Positions 46,894-55,310 are shown, numbered from the stretch's first letter. The stretch is DNA of 64,000 nt from Streptosporangium saharense (GCF_014203715.1 NZ_JACHJP010000006.1:62001-126000); one strand, 5' to 3'. Notes: generated by a model not told the origin, from the letters alone. Translations and numbers: made by a program.

Positions 46894-47430
46894 TCAGAGA
46901 TGACGTGACTGCGTCTCGGTCTGGCGCCGTGCCCGATATGCCCTGGTCTTGGTGCGGTTGCCACACACCTTCATGGAGCACCACGAGCGTGAGCGGTTCT
47001 TCGAGGAGTCGATGAAGGCCCACTGGCAGGTGCTCTCGGTGCAGACCTTCAGCCGGGGCCACATGCCCTCGGCCCGCGTGTCCATCACGGCCGCCACGAT
47101 CCTGGCGAGCCCGCCGGTGATCCCGGAGGCGACGGGTTCGAGGACCGGCCCCGTCTCGGCCAGGGTGACCCGCAGCGCGAGGCCGGGGAACGACCTGGGC
47201 GCGGCCGCCTCCTGGTCGCGGTCGTGGTTGTGCCGCAGCGCGGCGCGCAGGGACTCGCGCAGGTCGACGGCCGTGCCCAGGTCGGTCTCGTCAGCCGCGT
47301 CCGCAGGTCCGATCAGGTCACGTTTGGCGAGCCAGGCGGTCAGCGCGGCGGGTGACGGGATCGAGTCGGTCGCGGACTCGACGTCGTAGGTGTTCACGAA
47401 GTCACACACCAGGTCGGCGGGGTTGCCCAT
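46894..47430 (-). CDS. CGNR zinc-finger regulator with ABATE domain
   Basis: A 178-residue protein. The N-terminal ABATE region (DLVCDFVNTYDVESATDSIPSP, DLRESLRAALRHNHD) precedes the C-terminal CGNR zinc finger CTESTCQWAFIDSSKNRSRS, WCSMKVCGNRTKTRAYRAR. Such proteins are putative stress-response DNA-binding regulators. ATG 47430 sits 6 bp after GAGGTGA; GTG 47436 would add two residues. Confidence 0.9.
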   Translation of the reverse strand: MGNPADLVCDFVNTYDVESATDSIPSPAALTAWLAKRDLIGPADAADETDLGTAVDLRESLRAALRHNHDRDQEAAAPRSFPGLALRVTLAETGPVLEPVASGITGGLARIVAAVMDTRAEGMWPRLKVCTESTCQWAFIDSSKNRSRSWCSMKVCGNRTKTRAYRARRQTETQSRHL

Positions 47431-47539
47431 GGTCACTCACCTCTTCGGAACGCTGTCGAAACCACTGTATGTCAATAGGGGGTTGTTTTCCTCCGGACAC
47501 CGTCATAGCGTGTTCAGTGGTGTCAGTTTGGAGGGCGTC

Positions 47540-47671
47540 ATGTGGTACTGGGTTCTCCTCGCCTTCAGACGAAGCGACAGGGACAGGGATCGGGACCGCT
47601 CAGACCTCGCCGAGGGCCGTGGCCAGGCGCCTGACCCCCTCGGTCAGCTCCGCCGGGTGCGCCGCGGCTGA
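47540..47671 (+). CDS. Possible 43-residue Trp-containing small ORF
   Basis: An ATG 4 bp after GGAGGGCGTC opens MWYWVLLAFRRSDRDRDRDR and ends at 47671. The hydrophobic start and Arg/Asp repeat are unusual. Its last 72 bases run antisense to the end of the MocR gene, so chance is quite possible. It is recorded because of the good ribosome binding site. Confidence 0.2.
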   Translation: MWYWVLLAFRRSDRDRDRDRSDLAEGRGQAPDPLGQLRRVRRG

Positions 47672-48997
47672 GTGGCTGACCCTGATCCTGGGCCCCGGCG
47701 GCTCGGCCGGGTAGTAGATGCGCCCCGGGCTCACCAGGACGCCCGCCCGCCTGGCCCGCTCGACCACGGTCTCCTCGTCCAGGTGGCGTGCGAGCCGTAC
47801 CCACAGATGCAGGCCGCCACGGGGGACGAGGTGGATCTCCGCGGCGGGGGCCGAGGCGGTCAGCGCGGCGGCCAGGGTGTTCCTGCGGGCCGTCAGCTCG
47901 CCCTCCAGCGTGTCCAGGTGGCGCCGCCACGCGGGTGAGCCGACGAACTCCAGGGCCGTCTCCTGCAGCGGCCTGGCCACGAAGAACGACTCGACGATCT
48001 GGCTGGCCCGCAGCCGCCGCGCGGCCGGTCCCCTGGCCACGACGCCCGCCACGCGCATGTTGGGGGAGAGGACCTTGGTGAGCGAGTTGATGTGCACCAC
48101 GGTCCCGTGCTCGTCCAGCGCGGCCAGCGGCGGCGGCGCCGGGGAGGTCGCGAAGTATCTCGCGTAGTCGTCCTCGACGACGAACGCCCCCGCGGCCCGC
48201 GCGACCGCGAGCACCTGCCTGCGCCGGTCGAGGGGGAGCGTCGCGCCGGTCGGGTTGTGCAGCGTCGGCTGGCACAGGAAGACCCGCGCGCCCGTGACGG
48301 CGAACGCCTCGGCCAGCAGCTCGGGCCGCACCCCGTCCCCGTCCATGGGTACGGCTGTCGCCCGCAGCCCGGCCGCCCGCGCCGCGGCCAGCGCCCCCGG
48401 ATAGGTCGGGGTCTCGACCAGCAGGGGGGTGCCGGGGGCGGCCAGGGCGCGCAGCGCGTGGGTGAGGGCGGCCTGCCCGCCGCTGACCACGATGGTGTCG
48501 GCGGCGCCCACGTCACCGCCCACCTCGCCGGCGAACCAGCCGCGCAGCTCGGGCAGGCCGCCGAGCGGTGGCACCTCCCAGACGCCGGGACGCCGCATCG
48601 CGCGGGCACCGGCCGCCGACAGGGCCCGCGCGGGGCGGATCAGCGGGTTGAGGTAGCCGCCGGTGAGCGGGATGACGCCCTCCGGCGGCGGGGTGAGCAG
48701 CCCGACCACGTCGGTGTCGTCGACAACCCGGTCGCCGAGCGCGACCGTCTGCCAGGACAGGTCGGGGGCGCTCTCCACCCGCGCCTGGACGGGGGCGACG
48801 TAGGTGCCGCTGCCCGGCCTGACGATCACCCGTCCCTCGGCGGCGAGCCTGCTGAGCGCCCTGGAGACGGTCACCGGGCTCACGCCGTGGATCCGCATCA
48901 GCTCGCGGCTCGACGGCAGCCTGTCGCCCGGCCGCAGCCGCTCGGCCTCGTCCCTGATCGTGGCGGCCAATCGGACGATACTGCTATCGTCATTCAT
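47600..48997 (-). CDS. MocR-type regulator (GntR plus aminotransferase fold)
   Basis: A 465-residue fusion. The N-terminal winged helix has SSIVRLAATIRDEAERLRPGDRLPSSRELMRIHGVSPVTVSRAL. The class I aminotransferase-like domain has CQPTLHNPTGATLP, VVEDDYARYF and the PLP lysine in INSLTKVLSPNMRVAG. MocR regulators usually control an adjacent divergent gene; here it is the EamA transporter, whose start codon overlaps the MocR start by two bases. Longer in-frame openings to 49126 are unlikely because they cross the transporter gene. Confidence 0.92.
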   Translation of the reverse strand: MNDDSSIVRLAATIRDEAERLRPGDRLPSSRELMRIHGVSPVTVSRALSRLAAEGRVIVRPGSGTYVAPVQARVESAPDLSWQTVALGDRVVDDTDVVGLLTPPPEGVIPLTGGYLNPLIRPARALSAAGARAMRRPGVWEVPPLGGLPELRGWFAGEVGGDVGAADTIVVSGGQAALTHALRALAAPGTPLLVETPTYPGALAAARAAGLRATAVPMDGDGVRPELLAEAFAVTGARVFLCQPTLHNPTGATLPLDRRRQVLAVARAAGAFVVEDDYARYFATSPAPPPLAALDEHGTVVHINSLTKVLSPNMRVAGVVARGPAARRLRASQIVESFFVARPLQETALEFVGSPAWRRHLDTLEGELTARRNTLAAALTASAPAAEIHLVPRGGLHLWVRLARHLDEETVVERARRAGVLVSPGRIYYPAEPPGPRIRVSHSAAAHPAELTEGVRRLATALGEV

Positions 48998-49018
48998 GAG
49001 AGACAAGAGTAGCGCTAC
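48974..49018. promoter_or_regulatory. Candidate operator at the MocR/EamA divergent start
   Basis: Two inverted repeats flank the overlapping start codons: GACGATA-CTGC-TATCGTC (48974-48991) and GTAGCGCTAC (49009-49018). There is no room for separate leaders, so each promoter must lie within the opposite coding region, and a single bound regulator could control both genes. Confidence 0.5.
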
Positions 49019-49922
49019 GCTCGCCAGCCCGATAGCGGTCGGCCACCCGCCCTCCACGGGAGCGTGGCGCGGCACCCTGCTCGCCGGGCTGGGGGTGCTG
49101 TCCTTCTCCGGCTCCCTGCCCGGCACGGCTTTCGCGATGGAGGGGTTCGACCCCTATCTCGTCGCGATCGGGCGCGCCGTGGTCGCCGTCGTCGCGGCGG
49201 CCGTGTCCCTGCTGGTGGCCAGGGCGCCGCTGCTGCCGCCCAGGGAACACCTGGGGTCGTACGTGGTCATCTCCGCGGGGGTGGTCTTCGGCTTCCCGAT
49301 CTTCAGCGGGCTGGCCCTGGCCGCCGGGGCCGACACCTCCCACGCCGCCGTCGTGGTCGGCCTGCTGCCCGCCGCGACCGCCGTCTTCGCCGTCCTGCGC
49401 GGCGGCGAACGGCCCAGGCCGCTGTTCTGGGTGGCCTGCGCGCTCGGCGCCCTGTCGATCACGGTCTTCACCGTCAGCAGGGGAGGCGGCCACGTCACCG
49501 CCGGCGACCTGCTGATGGTCGGGGCGCTGCTGTCGGCCGCCGTCGGCTACACCGAGGGAGGGCGCCTGGCCAGGCGGACCCCCGGCTGGCGGGTGATCTC
49601 CTACGCCCTCGTCGTGGCGGCCCCGCTCACGGTGCCCGTGACGGTCGTGCTCGCCCTGACCACGGAGGTACGGCCGAGCGCGGTCTCGCTGGCCGGATTC
49701 GCCTACGTCAGCCTGATCTCGATGTTCCTCGGCTTCATCCCGTGGTACGCGGGCCTGGCCATGGGCGGCATCGCCAGGGCCGGGCAGACCCAACTCGCCC
49801 AGCCGCTGCTCACCATGGCGTGGGCCTGGCTCCTGCTCGGCGAGCCGTTCGACCCGGTGACGCTCGCCGCGGCGCTGGCCGTACTCGTGTGCGTGGCGAT
49901 GAGCCAGCGGGCGCGTTCCTGA
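48996..49922 (+). CDS. EamA/DMT family transporter
   Basis: A 308-residue membrane protein with ten predicted helices in two EamA repeats (GVLSFSGSLPGTAFAMEGFDPYLVAIGRAVVAV and the later LISMFLGFIPWYAGLAMGGIARAGQTQLAQPLLTMAWAWLLLGE). Family members export amino acids or metabolites. ATG 48996 overlaps the divergent MocR start codon. Probable target of that regulator. Confidence 0.88.
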   Translation: MRDKSSATLASPIAVGHPPSTGAWRGTLLAGLGVLSFSGSLPGTAFAMEGFDPYLVAIGRAVVAVVAAAVSLLVARAPLLPPREHLGSYVVISAGVVFGFPIFSGLALAAGADTSHAAVVVGLLPAATAVFAVLRGGERPRPLFWVACALGALSITVFTVSRGGGHVTAGDLLMVGALLSAAVGYTEGGRLARRTPGWRVISYALVVAAPLTVPVTVVLALTTEVRPSAVSLAGFAYVSLISMFLGFIPWYAGLAMGGIARAGQTQLAQPLLTMAWAWLLLGEPFDPVTLAAALAVLVCVAMSQRARS

Positions 49923-50216
49923 GGAATTCCCGGGAAAGGCGTTTTTCATGATGCTTCGGAATTGCGGGATTCCCGGGGCCGAAGTGATTCACCACATGCG
50001 AGAAGACCGGGGAAAGGCGCGTCACACCTGTCGAACGGAAAGTGATCCCATTGTTCCGGCGTCGTTCCCGGGGGCCGTTCACGTTCCGGAGGGCAACATT
50101 GTCCCCACCTTCTCTTCCCGGCGCGGGAGGAGCGGTTATACGGTCAGCGGGACCCCTCCCACGGTCACGCGCGGGCGGGACGGCACAGCCCTTTCGGCGA
50201 CAGATGGAGGACGGTC
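49923..50216 (+). other. Non-coding gap before the peroxiredoxin gene
   Basis: 294 bp with no convincing gene. It contains repeated GGGA(A)TTCCCGGG-like motifs near 49924 and 49969 and is less GC-rich than the coding sequence around it. Promoter elements are not clear by eye. Confidence 0.4.
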
Positions 50217-50696
50217 ATGGCTGGAAGCCCCAGGGTCGGGGACGTGGTCGAGGACTTCGAGCTCCTCGACGAGACCGGTACGGCACGGCGGCTCGGCGAT
50301 CTGGTGGCCAAGGGGCCGGTGGTGCTGTTCTTCTACCCCGCGGCGATGACCACGGGATGCACCGCGGAGAGCTGTCACTTCCGTGACCTGGCGGAGGAGT
50401 TCGAGGAGGTCGGGGCGAGCCCGGTCGGCATCAGCCGGGACGCCGTCACCCGGCAGCGGAAGTTCGCCGACACCTACGACCTGGGCTTCCCCCTGCTGTC
50501 CGACCCCGAGGGGGTCGTGGCCCGCAAGCTCGGCGCGCGCCGCAACTTCGCGGTCGGGCCGTTCCTCACCCGCAGGATGACCTTCGTCATCGACGTCGAC
50601 CGCCGGCTGCTCGAAGTGATCCACAGCGAGACCAGCATGCTGGCCCACGCCGACCGGGCCCTTGAGGTGCTGCGAGCCCGCGCACAGGAATCGTGA
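50217..50696 (+). CDS. Peroxiredoxin, BCP/PrxQ type
   Basis: A 159-residue thiol peroxidase reducing hydroperoxides. The motif YPAAMTTGCTAESCHFRDL holds the peroxidatic Cys (about residue 48) and the resolving Cys five residues later, typical of PrxQ. VGISRDAVTRQRKFADTYDLGFPLLSD is the following conserved segment. ATG 50217 follows GGAGG. No dedicated reductase is adjacent. Confidence 0.92.
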   Translation: MAGSPRVGDVVEDFELLDETGTARRLGDLVAKGPVVLFFYPAAMTTGCTAESCHFRDLAEEFEEVGASPVGISRDAVTRQRKFADTYDLGFPLLSDPEGVVARKLGARRNFAVGPFLTRRMTFVIDVDRRLLEVIHSETSMLAHADRALEVLRARAQES

Positions 50697-50795
50697 TTTT
50701 AGAGGTCCCGGGTGATCACACGGTGTAGCCGTGGTCATGAGGCGGACAGGCTGAGGGGAGACGGCGAGACCTTCGCTGAACCGGCGGGAGGATAC

Positions 50796-51101
50796 ATGGT
50801 CACCCTGGGACTGTTCGTGCTGCTCGAAGCCAAGCCCGGCCAGGAGGACGAGGTGGAGAGCTTCCTCAGGGAGGCGATCGCGCTCGCCGAGGCGGAGGAG
50901 GGGACGAAGGCGTGGTTCTCGATCCGGCTCGGGCCGACGACCTTCGCCGTGTTCGACGCCTTCGACGACGAGGCGGGCCGGGAGGCCCACCTGTCGGGCC
51001 AGATCGCCAAGTCCCTTGAGGAGCAGACGTCGCGCCTGTTCGCCAAGCCGCCCGCGGTCAACAGGCTGAACATCCTGTCGGCCAAGCTGCCCGGACAGTG
51101 A
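50796..51101 (+). CDS. Antibiotic biosynthesis monooxygenase (ABM) domain protein
   Basis: A 101-residue dimeric alpha-beta barrel protein of the ABM family (YgiN-like). It opens VTLGLFVLLEAKPGQEDEVESFLREAIALAEAEEGTKAWF and contains FAVFDAFDDEAGREAHLSG. Such proteins oxidise quinols or aromatic compounds without cofactor. ATG 50796 follows GGGAGG; the in-frame ATG at 50712 adds 28 unconserved residues. Confidence 0.87.
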   Translation: MVTLGLFVLLEAKPGQEDEVESFLREAIALAEAEEGTKAWFSIRLGPTTFAVFDAFDDEAGREAHLSGQIAKSLEEQTSRLFAKPPAVNRLNILSAKLPGQ

Positions 51102-51112
51102 CCGGACAGCGA

Positions 51113-51448
51113 TCAGCGCGTCTCCGTGGGGGCCAGGACGTCCGCCGCGTGCCGTAGCTCCGCCACCAGGTATTCGGTGCCGCCCCGCCCGTCGGACTTC
51201 TCGATGATCGCCGCCAGCGCCCTGGCCGCGCCCGGCGAGAGCCGTACGGCGGGCTTCGTGCTGGCGTAGGGCACCGTCAGGAGGATCGACGGGTCGTCCC
51301 GCTCGTCGGAGGAGTGCGGGCGCGCGACCTGGCTGGCCGTGATCGTGAGGTGCAGGCCCTTCCAGATGGTCGTGTGATGGATCGTCGTGAAAGCGTCGTG
51401 GTTGCCGTCACACCAAGGGGGACATTCCACCGCAAAATTATTATTCAT
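51113..51448 (-). CDS. DUF6907-like small protein
   Basis: A 111-residue actinomycete protein. The N-terminal CPPWCDGNHDAF with the later HHTTIW motif resembles the DUF6907 family, whose Cys/His residues suggest metal binding. The rest, [26 protein letters not shown], is common in these proteins. The start is ATG 51448 or GTG 51451; a TATGGT about 10 bp upstream on the minus strand suggests a leaderless transcript. It is convergent with the ABM gene, 11 bp apart. Confidence 0.75.
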   Translation of the reverse strand: MNNNFAVECPPWCDGNHDAFTTIHHTTIWKGLHLTITASQVARPHSSDERDDPSILLTVPYASTKPAVRLSPGAARALAAIIEKSDGRGGTEYLVAELRHAADVLAPTETR

Positions 51449-51451
51449 CAC

Positions 51452-51792
51452 CGAACCATAGCTGTCGGCTGTATGGCATCTTCGCCAGCATCTTAGGCGG
51501 GGGAGCGGGGTGTCAAGAAAGGAAATCCACGGATTTCCCGCCGACCGGAGAAAACAACGGAAACGTTTCGGTGCCGGTCGTCCGTATCCGTTGTCCCAGG
51601 GTGACTGATTCCCCGGGGAACCGGTTCTGGTCTCCCGTCCGGGAAAGGGCCGGGCGCGCGTGCCGTACGGTCCCGCCGAAAACGGGCCGAAAACGGGGGA
51701 GCGCGGAACGGGGAACGCGATGCATCATGGAGGGCGCGGGCCTTTCGGCTACGCCAGAACATAAGGTGTAGCCGATACGAGGAGGCCTGATC
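51452..51792 (+). other. Intergenic region upstream of the XRE gene
   Basis: 341 bp with no convincing gene. It contains the tandem direct repeat CCGAAAACGGG (51676-51686 and 51687-51697) and, close to the XRE start, a spaced inverted repeat described separately. Confidence 0.5.
51745..51775. promoter_or_regulatory. Spaced inverted repeat upstream of the XRE regulator
   Basis: TCGGCTAC (51745-51752) and GTAGCCGA (51768-51775) form a perfect 8-bp inverted repeat with a 15-bp spacer, ending 17 bp before the XRE start codon. The two arms are about two helix turns apart, as expected for a dimeric autorepressor. Confidence 0.5.
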
Positions 51793-52119
51793 GTGATCGA
51801 CCCGCACATCGCCGAGCTGCTCGGGATCGATCCGGAGGCCCCCGAGACGCGACGCGAACTGCGGGCCGCCGAGCGCGACGTGCGGCTCATCGAGGAGCTG
51901 GTCAGGCTGCGCAGGGCACGAGGGCTCACCCAGGCGCAGGTCGCCGAGCGCATGAGCCGCACCCAGCCCGCGGTCTCCGACTTCGAGCGCCTCGGCGGCG
52001 ATCCCCACCTGTCCACGATCAGGCGCTACGCCCTGGCCATCGGGGCCGAGGTCACCTACGTCGTCAGTGAGCTGGACGACCCGCCCTCCGGGCCACTGGA
52101 GCACGCGGGCGAGAGGTAG
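51793..52119 (+). CDS. XRE-family helix-turn-helix protein
   Basis: A 108-residue protein with one HTH_3 domain (LIEELVRLRRARGLTQAQVAERMSRTQPAVSDFERLG, about 37-73) and a short C-terminal part (IRRYALAIGAEVTYVVSEL). It resembles HigA/RelB-type antitoxins and orphan XRE regulators; no toxin gene lies beside it. GTG 51793 follows GGAGG. Its last 64 bp overlap, tail to tail, the TetR gene on the other strand. Confidence 0.87.
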   Translation: MIDPHIAELLGIDPEAPETRRELRAAERDVRLIEELVRLRRARGLTQAQVAERMSRTQPAVSDFERLGGDPHLSTIRRYALAIGAEVTYVVSELDDPPSGPLEHAGER

Positions 52120-52754
52120 CGGCCCTCGGGGAGGGCCAGGGCCCGTTCGAGGCAGTCGAAGGCACGTTCCAGCAGGGCGGTGTGGTCCCTGGCCACCTTC
52201 TGCGCGGGCTCGCCCGCCAGGACCCTGTCCACGGTGGTGACATAGACCGTGCGGTAGGCCGAGACGATCATCGCCGCGGCGACCCGTGGCCACGGGTCGT
52301 CCTGGGAGGCTCCCGTGGCCTCGGCCAGCAGCGAGCCGAGCAGTCCCTCAAGCTCGGCCGCCCACTCCCTGGCCCGTGCCTGCAGTGACGGGGAGTCGAT
52401 GACGACCTGCCAGAAGAACCGGTAGCCGTCGGTGAACGTGCCGAACGGGTGGTTGGCGCGCATGAGGTCCCGCTGCAGGCGTCGCAGCGCGGCCAGCGGC
52501 TCCTCGCCCTCGGGGCGCTCCCTGATCGCCTTGATGATCAGCTCGGCGGCCTCGGGGAACCGGTCGAGGAAGAGGTCCTCCTTGCGCGGGAAGTAGTTGA
52601 AGACCGTCTTCGCCGAGACCCCCGCCGCCTCGGCCACCTCGGCGACCGTGACGTTGTCGAACCCGCGCTTGAGGAAGAGCCCCGAGGCGATGTCCGAGAT
52701 CGTCTGGCGTGTCTGCTGCTTCTTCCGCTCGCGGAGTCCCGGCTCACTGCTCAT
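52056..52754 (-). CDS. TetR family repressor
   Basis: A 232-residue regulator. The N-terminal HTH has TRQTISDIASGLFLKRGFDNVTVAEVAEAAGVSAKTVFNYFPRKEDL; the C-terminal helical domain binds an unknown ligand. It is divergent from the FAD monooxygenase gene with 76 bp between start codons, so it most likely represses that gene and itself. ATG 52754 is chosen; the longer reading to 52973 crosses the divergent gene. The end overlaps the XRE gene by 64 bp. Confidence 0.9.
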   Translation of the reverse strand: MSSEPGLRERKKQQTRQTISDIASGLFLKRGFDNVTVAEVAEAAGVSAKTVFNYFPRKEDLFLDRFPEAAELIIKAIRERPEGEEPLAALRRLQRDLMRANHPFGTFTDGYRFFWQVVIDSPSLQARAREWAAELEGLLGSLLAEATGASQDDPWPRVAAAMIVSAYRTVYVTTVDRVLAGEPAQKVARDHTALLERAFDCLERALALPEGRYLSPACSSGPEGGSSSSLTT

Positions 52755-52767
52755 GCGCTGACTATAG

Positions 52768-52796
52768 TTGATAAAAATCTCTAGTGACAGTAAGTT
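52768..52796 (+). promoter_or_regulatory. Promoter of the FAD monooxygenase gene
   Basis: TTGATA (52768-52773) and TAAGTT (52791-52796) are spaced by exactly 17 bp in an AT-rich divergent gap. TCTAGTG (52779-52785) and TCTAGCG (52797-52803) form a direct repeat that overlaps the -10 region and could be TetR half sites. Confidence 0.5.
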
Positions 52797-52830
52797 TCTA
52801 GCGAGCGTAAATTTTCCCCTGGAGGAAGAC

Positions 52831-54366
52831 ATGTCGTACGACGTCGTGGTGGCCGGAGGCGGACCGGTCGGGCTGATGCTGGCCTGCGAGCTGGCGCTCG
52901 GGGGTGCCTCGGTCGTGGTGCTCGAACGGCTGACCGAGATCGACCAGACCATCAAGGCCGGATCGCTCAACACACCCAGCGTCGACGCGCTCTACCGGCG
53001 CGGCCTGCTGTCCGCGCTCAGCGCCGCGCAGGAGGAGAACCTCGCGAAGTTCGTGAAACCGGGCGGCCCACAGGGCGGAGCCAAGGCGGGGCCGAAGTTC
53101 GCGGGGCACTTCGGAGGGATCACCCTCAGGGGAGACCTGATCGACCCCGCCGACCCCGACCTGGGCGGGAACGGCCCCGGTGACAACGTCAAGCTGGTCA
53201 GCCAGCAGCAGCTTGAGGGAATCCTCGCCGAGCGCGCCGCCGAACTCGGGATCGAGGTGCGCAGGGGAGTGGAGCTGACCGGCTTCGAGGCCGACCGGGA
53301 CGGGGTGACCGTCACCACCACGGAGGGGCCGGTCCGCGGAAGCTGGCTGGTCGGCTGCGACGGGGGAAGAAGCACCGTGCGCAAGCTCGCGGGCTTCGAC
53401 TTCCCCGGCACCGCCCCCGAGGTCACCGCCTACCAGGCCATGGCCGAGATGGAGAACACCCAGGAACTGCGGCTGGGATGGCACGCCACCCCGACCGGGG
53501 TCTACGCCCACGGCCCCCTCCCCGGGCGGATCCTGACCGTGGAGTTCGACGGGGTGCCCAAGGACAGGGAGACCCCCGTCACCCCCGAGGAACTGCAGGG
53601 CTCGATCAGGCGGGTCACCGGGGCACCCGTCGTCGTGACCGGCATCAGGACCGCGACCCGGTTCACCGACAACGCCAGGCAGGCGTCCACCTACCGGAAG
53701 GGCCGGGTGCTGCTCGCCGGGGACGCCGCCCACGTCCACTCACCCTTCGGCGGCCAGGGACTCAACCTCGGCCTCGGCGACGCGATGAACCTCGGCTGGA
53801 AGCTCGCCGCCACCGTGCGCGGCCACGCCCCCGAGGACCTGCTCGACACCTACACCGCCGAACGCCACCCCATCGGCGCCTGGGTGCTCGAATGGACCCG
53901 CGCCCAGATCGCGGTGATGCGTCCCGACCCCCACGCCAGGGCGATGCGCGCGGTGGTCGCCGACCTGGCGGGGACCGTGGCCGGGACCACCTACTTCGTC
54001 AAGCAGATCTCCGGCGTCTGGCAGCACTACGACATCCCCGGCGACCACCCGCTGACCGGCGGCAGCGCCCCCGACCTGGAACTGGCCGACGGCTCCAGGC
54101 TCGCCGACCACCTGCACACCGGGCGCGCACTGCTGCTCGACCCGTCAGGGGAGCTCACCGCCTCGGTGTACGGCTACCGCGACCGGATCGAGGTCGTCGA
54201 GGGGCCGGTCGCCGAGCTGCCGCAGCTGGCCGGGCTGCTCGTCAGGCCCGACGGATTCGTCGCCTGGGCGGCGGACGCGGGCCGTACGGACCCGGCCTCG
54301 CTTGAGGCGGCCCTGTCGGCCTGGCTCGGGGCACCCGCCGTCACGGGCGCGGGCGGGAACCCCTGA
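52831..54366 (+). CDS. FAD-dependent aromatic monooxygenase
   Basis: A 511-residue class A flavoprotein hydroxylase. FAD motifs: GGGPVGLMLACELALGGASVVVLE at the N-terminus, LVGCDGGRSTVRKLAGFDFPG, and GDAAHVHSPFGGQGLNLGLGDAMNLGWKLA. The C-terminal part is thioredoxin-like as in phenol hydroxylases, rifampicin monooxygenase (Rox) and polyketide hydroxylases. The substrate is unknown. ATG 52831 follows GGAGGAAG. Control by the divergent TetR suggests an inducible detoxification gene. Confidence 0.92.
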   Translation: MSYDVVVAGGGPVGLMLACELALGGASVVVLERLTEIDQTIKAGSLNTPSVDALYRRGLLSALSAAQEENLAKFVKPGGPQGGAKAGPKFAGHFGGITLRGDLIDPADPDLGGNGPGDNVKLVSQQQLEGILAERAAELGIEVRRGVELTGFEADRDGVTVTTTEGPVRGSWLVGCDGGRSTVRKLAGFDFPGTAPEVTAYQAMAEMENTQELRLGWHATPTGVYAHGPLPGRILTVEFDGVPKDRETPVTPEELQGSIRRVTGAPVVVTGIRTATRFTDNARQASTYRKGRVLLAGDAAHVHSPFGGQGLNLGLGDAMNLGWKLAATVRGHAPEDLLDTYTAERHPIGAWVLEWTRAQIAVMRPDPHARAMRAVVADLAGTVAGTTYFVKQISGVWQHYDIPGDHPLTGGSAPDLELADGSRLADHLHTGRALLLDPSGELTASVYGYRDRIEVVEGPVAELPQLAGLLVRPDGFVAWAADAGRTDPASLEAALSAWLGAPAVTGAGGNP

Positions 54367-54377
54367 GCGCCGGTCTC

Positions 54378-55097
54378 CTACAGGGGGTGGTTGTAGACCA
54401 GGCGGAAACGGTCACCGGGGATGACGATGTCGCTGGTCTCGACCGGACGGTCACCCGCCCAGTGGGTGCGCTCCACATGCAGGACGTGGACACCGGCAGG
54501 CAGGGCCAGGACGTCGCTCTCCGTCGGCTGGGGCACGCGGGTGTAGACGTGCTCGACGATCTCGGTGACCTTGATGCCGAGGGCGGAGAGCCGGGAGATC
54601 AGGCCTCGGGGGCTCTCCTCGGCCGCGGGCTCGCCGAACCCGGCGGGCTCGTAGGAGGTGGCGAGCTGGACCGGCTTGCCGTCGCCGCGAAAGACGTAGC
54701 GGACACGGGTCACGGGGGCGGACTCGTCCAGGCGCAGCCGCTGGGCGATGCCGGGGGGCGCCTCCGTGTGCTCGGCCCGCCACTCCCAGGTGGCGCGGGT
54801 GCCCTGCGACTGGATGTCCGCGCCGAAGGGGGCGTGGTGGTCGTGGAAGCGCCAGCGGTGCAACGGCAGCAGCACCGGCGTCGCCCTGACGTAGTGGCCG
54901 GAGCCGACACGGCCGACGATCAGACCCTCCGCGGCGAGCACCCGAAGCGCGTGACGGGCGGCCGTCTCGCCCACGCCGTACTTTCTGGTCAGCTGGGCGC
55001 GGGAGGGGATCGGCGCGCCGGGAGGAAGGGAGCCGTCGACGATCTGGCGGCGGATATCGGCGACGACGCGCAGGTAGACCGGATCGGAGCTTGCCAC
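54378..55097 (-). CDS. GntR-family regulator, HutC/UTRA subfamily
   Basis: A 239-residue transcription factor. The winged helix is YLRVVADIRRQIVDGSLPPGAPIPSRAQLTRKYGVGETAARHALRVLAAEG and the UTRA domain covers about 90-239. The start is GTG 55097 (ASSDPVYL...). It converges with the monooxygenase gene, leaving 11 bp. An inverted repeat 75-90 bp upstream (TTGGA-GT-TCCAA, 55173-55184) may be its own operator. Confidence 0.88.
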   Translation of the reverse strand: MASSDPVYLRVVADIRRQIVDGSLPPGAPIPSRAQLTRKYGVGETAARHALRVLAAEGLIVGRVGSGHYVRATPVLLPLHRWRFHDHHAPFGADIQSQGTRATWEWRAEHTEAPPGIAQRLRLDESAPVTRVRYVFRGDGKPVQLATSYEPAGFGEPAAEESPRGLISRLSALGIKVTEIVEHVYTRVPQPTESDVLALPAGVHVLHVERTHWAGDRPVETSDIVIPGDRFRLVYNHPL

Positions 55098-55172
55098 GTG
55101 TCCATCCCTGGGTTCGACAGCGTCGCCCCATCCTGACGTATTCGGTGGACAACTCACGGTAATGGCGGCAAT

Positions 55173-55184
55173 TTGGAGTTCCAA
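55173..55184. promoter_or_regulatory. Inverted repeat upstream of the GntR gene
   Basis: TTGGA-GT-TCCAA lies on the upstream side of the GntR start codon and is a plausible small operator for autoregulation. Confidence 0.35.
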
Positions 55185-55260
55185 CTTTGCGGCCTCTGGA
55201 GAGCGCCTGAAAATATCTCAGAGACTGTGTAACGCCCGCGTAAGGTGCCTCGATTCACCT

Positions 55261-55310
55261 ACAGAGGCCGTCGATGTGTGTACCCCCGAGCACATATCGG
55301 CGGCCTCTGT
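55261..55310. repeat. 20-bp long-stem hairpin next to repeat copy B
   Basis: Bases 55261-55280 pair with 55291-55310 over all 20 positions, 18 Watson-Crick and two G-T pairs, around the loop TACCCCCGAG. It is followed by GTTTGCTTT. Its right end overlaps the left end of repeat copy B. Confidence 0.7.

Noticed and set aside
51793-52119. Toxin-antitoxin module
   Set aside because: The XRE protein resembles an antitoxin, but no toxin-like gene lies on either side.
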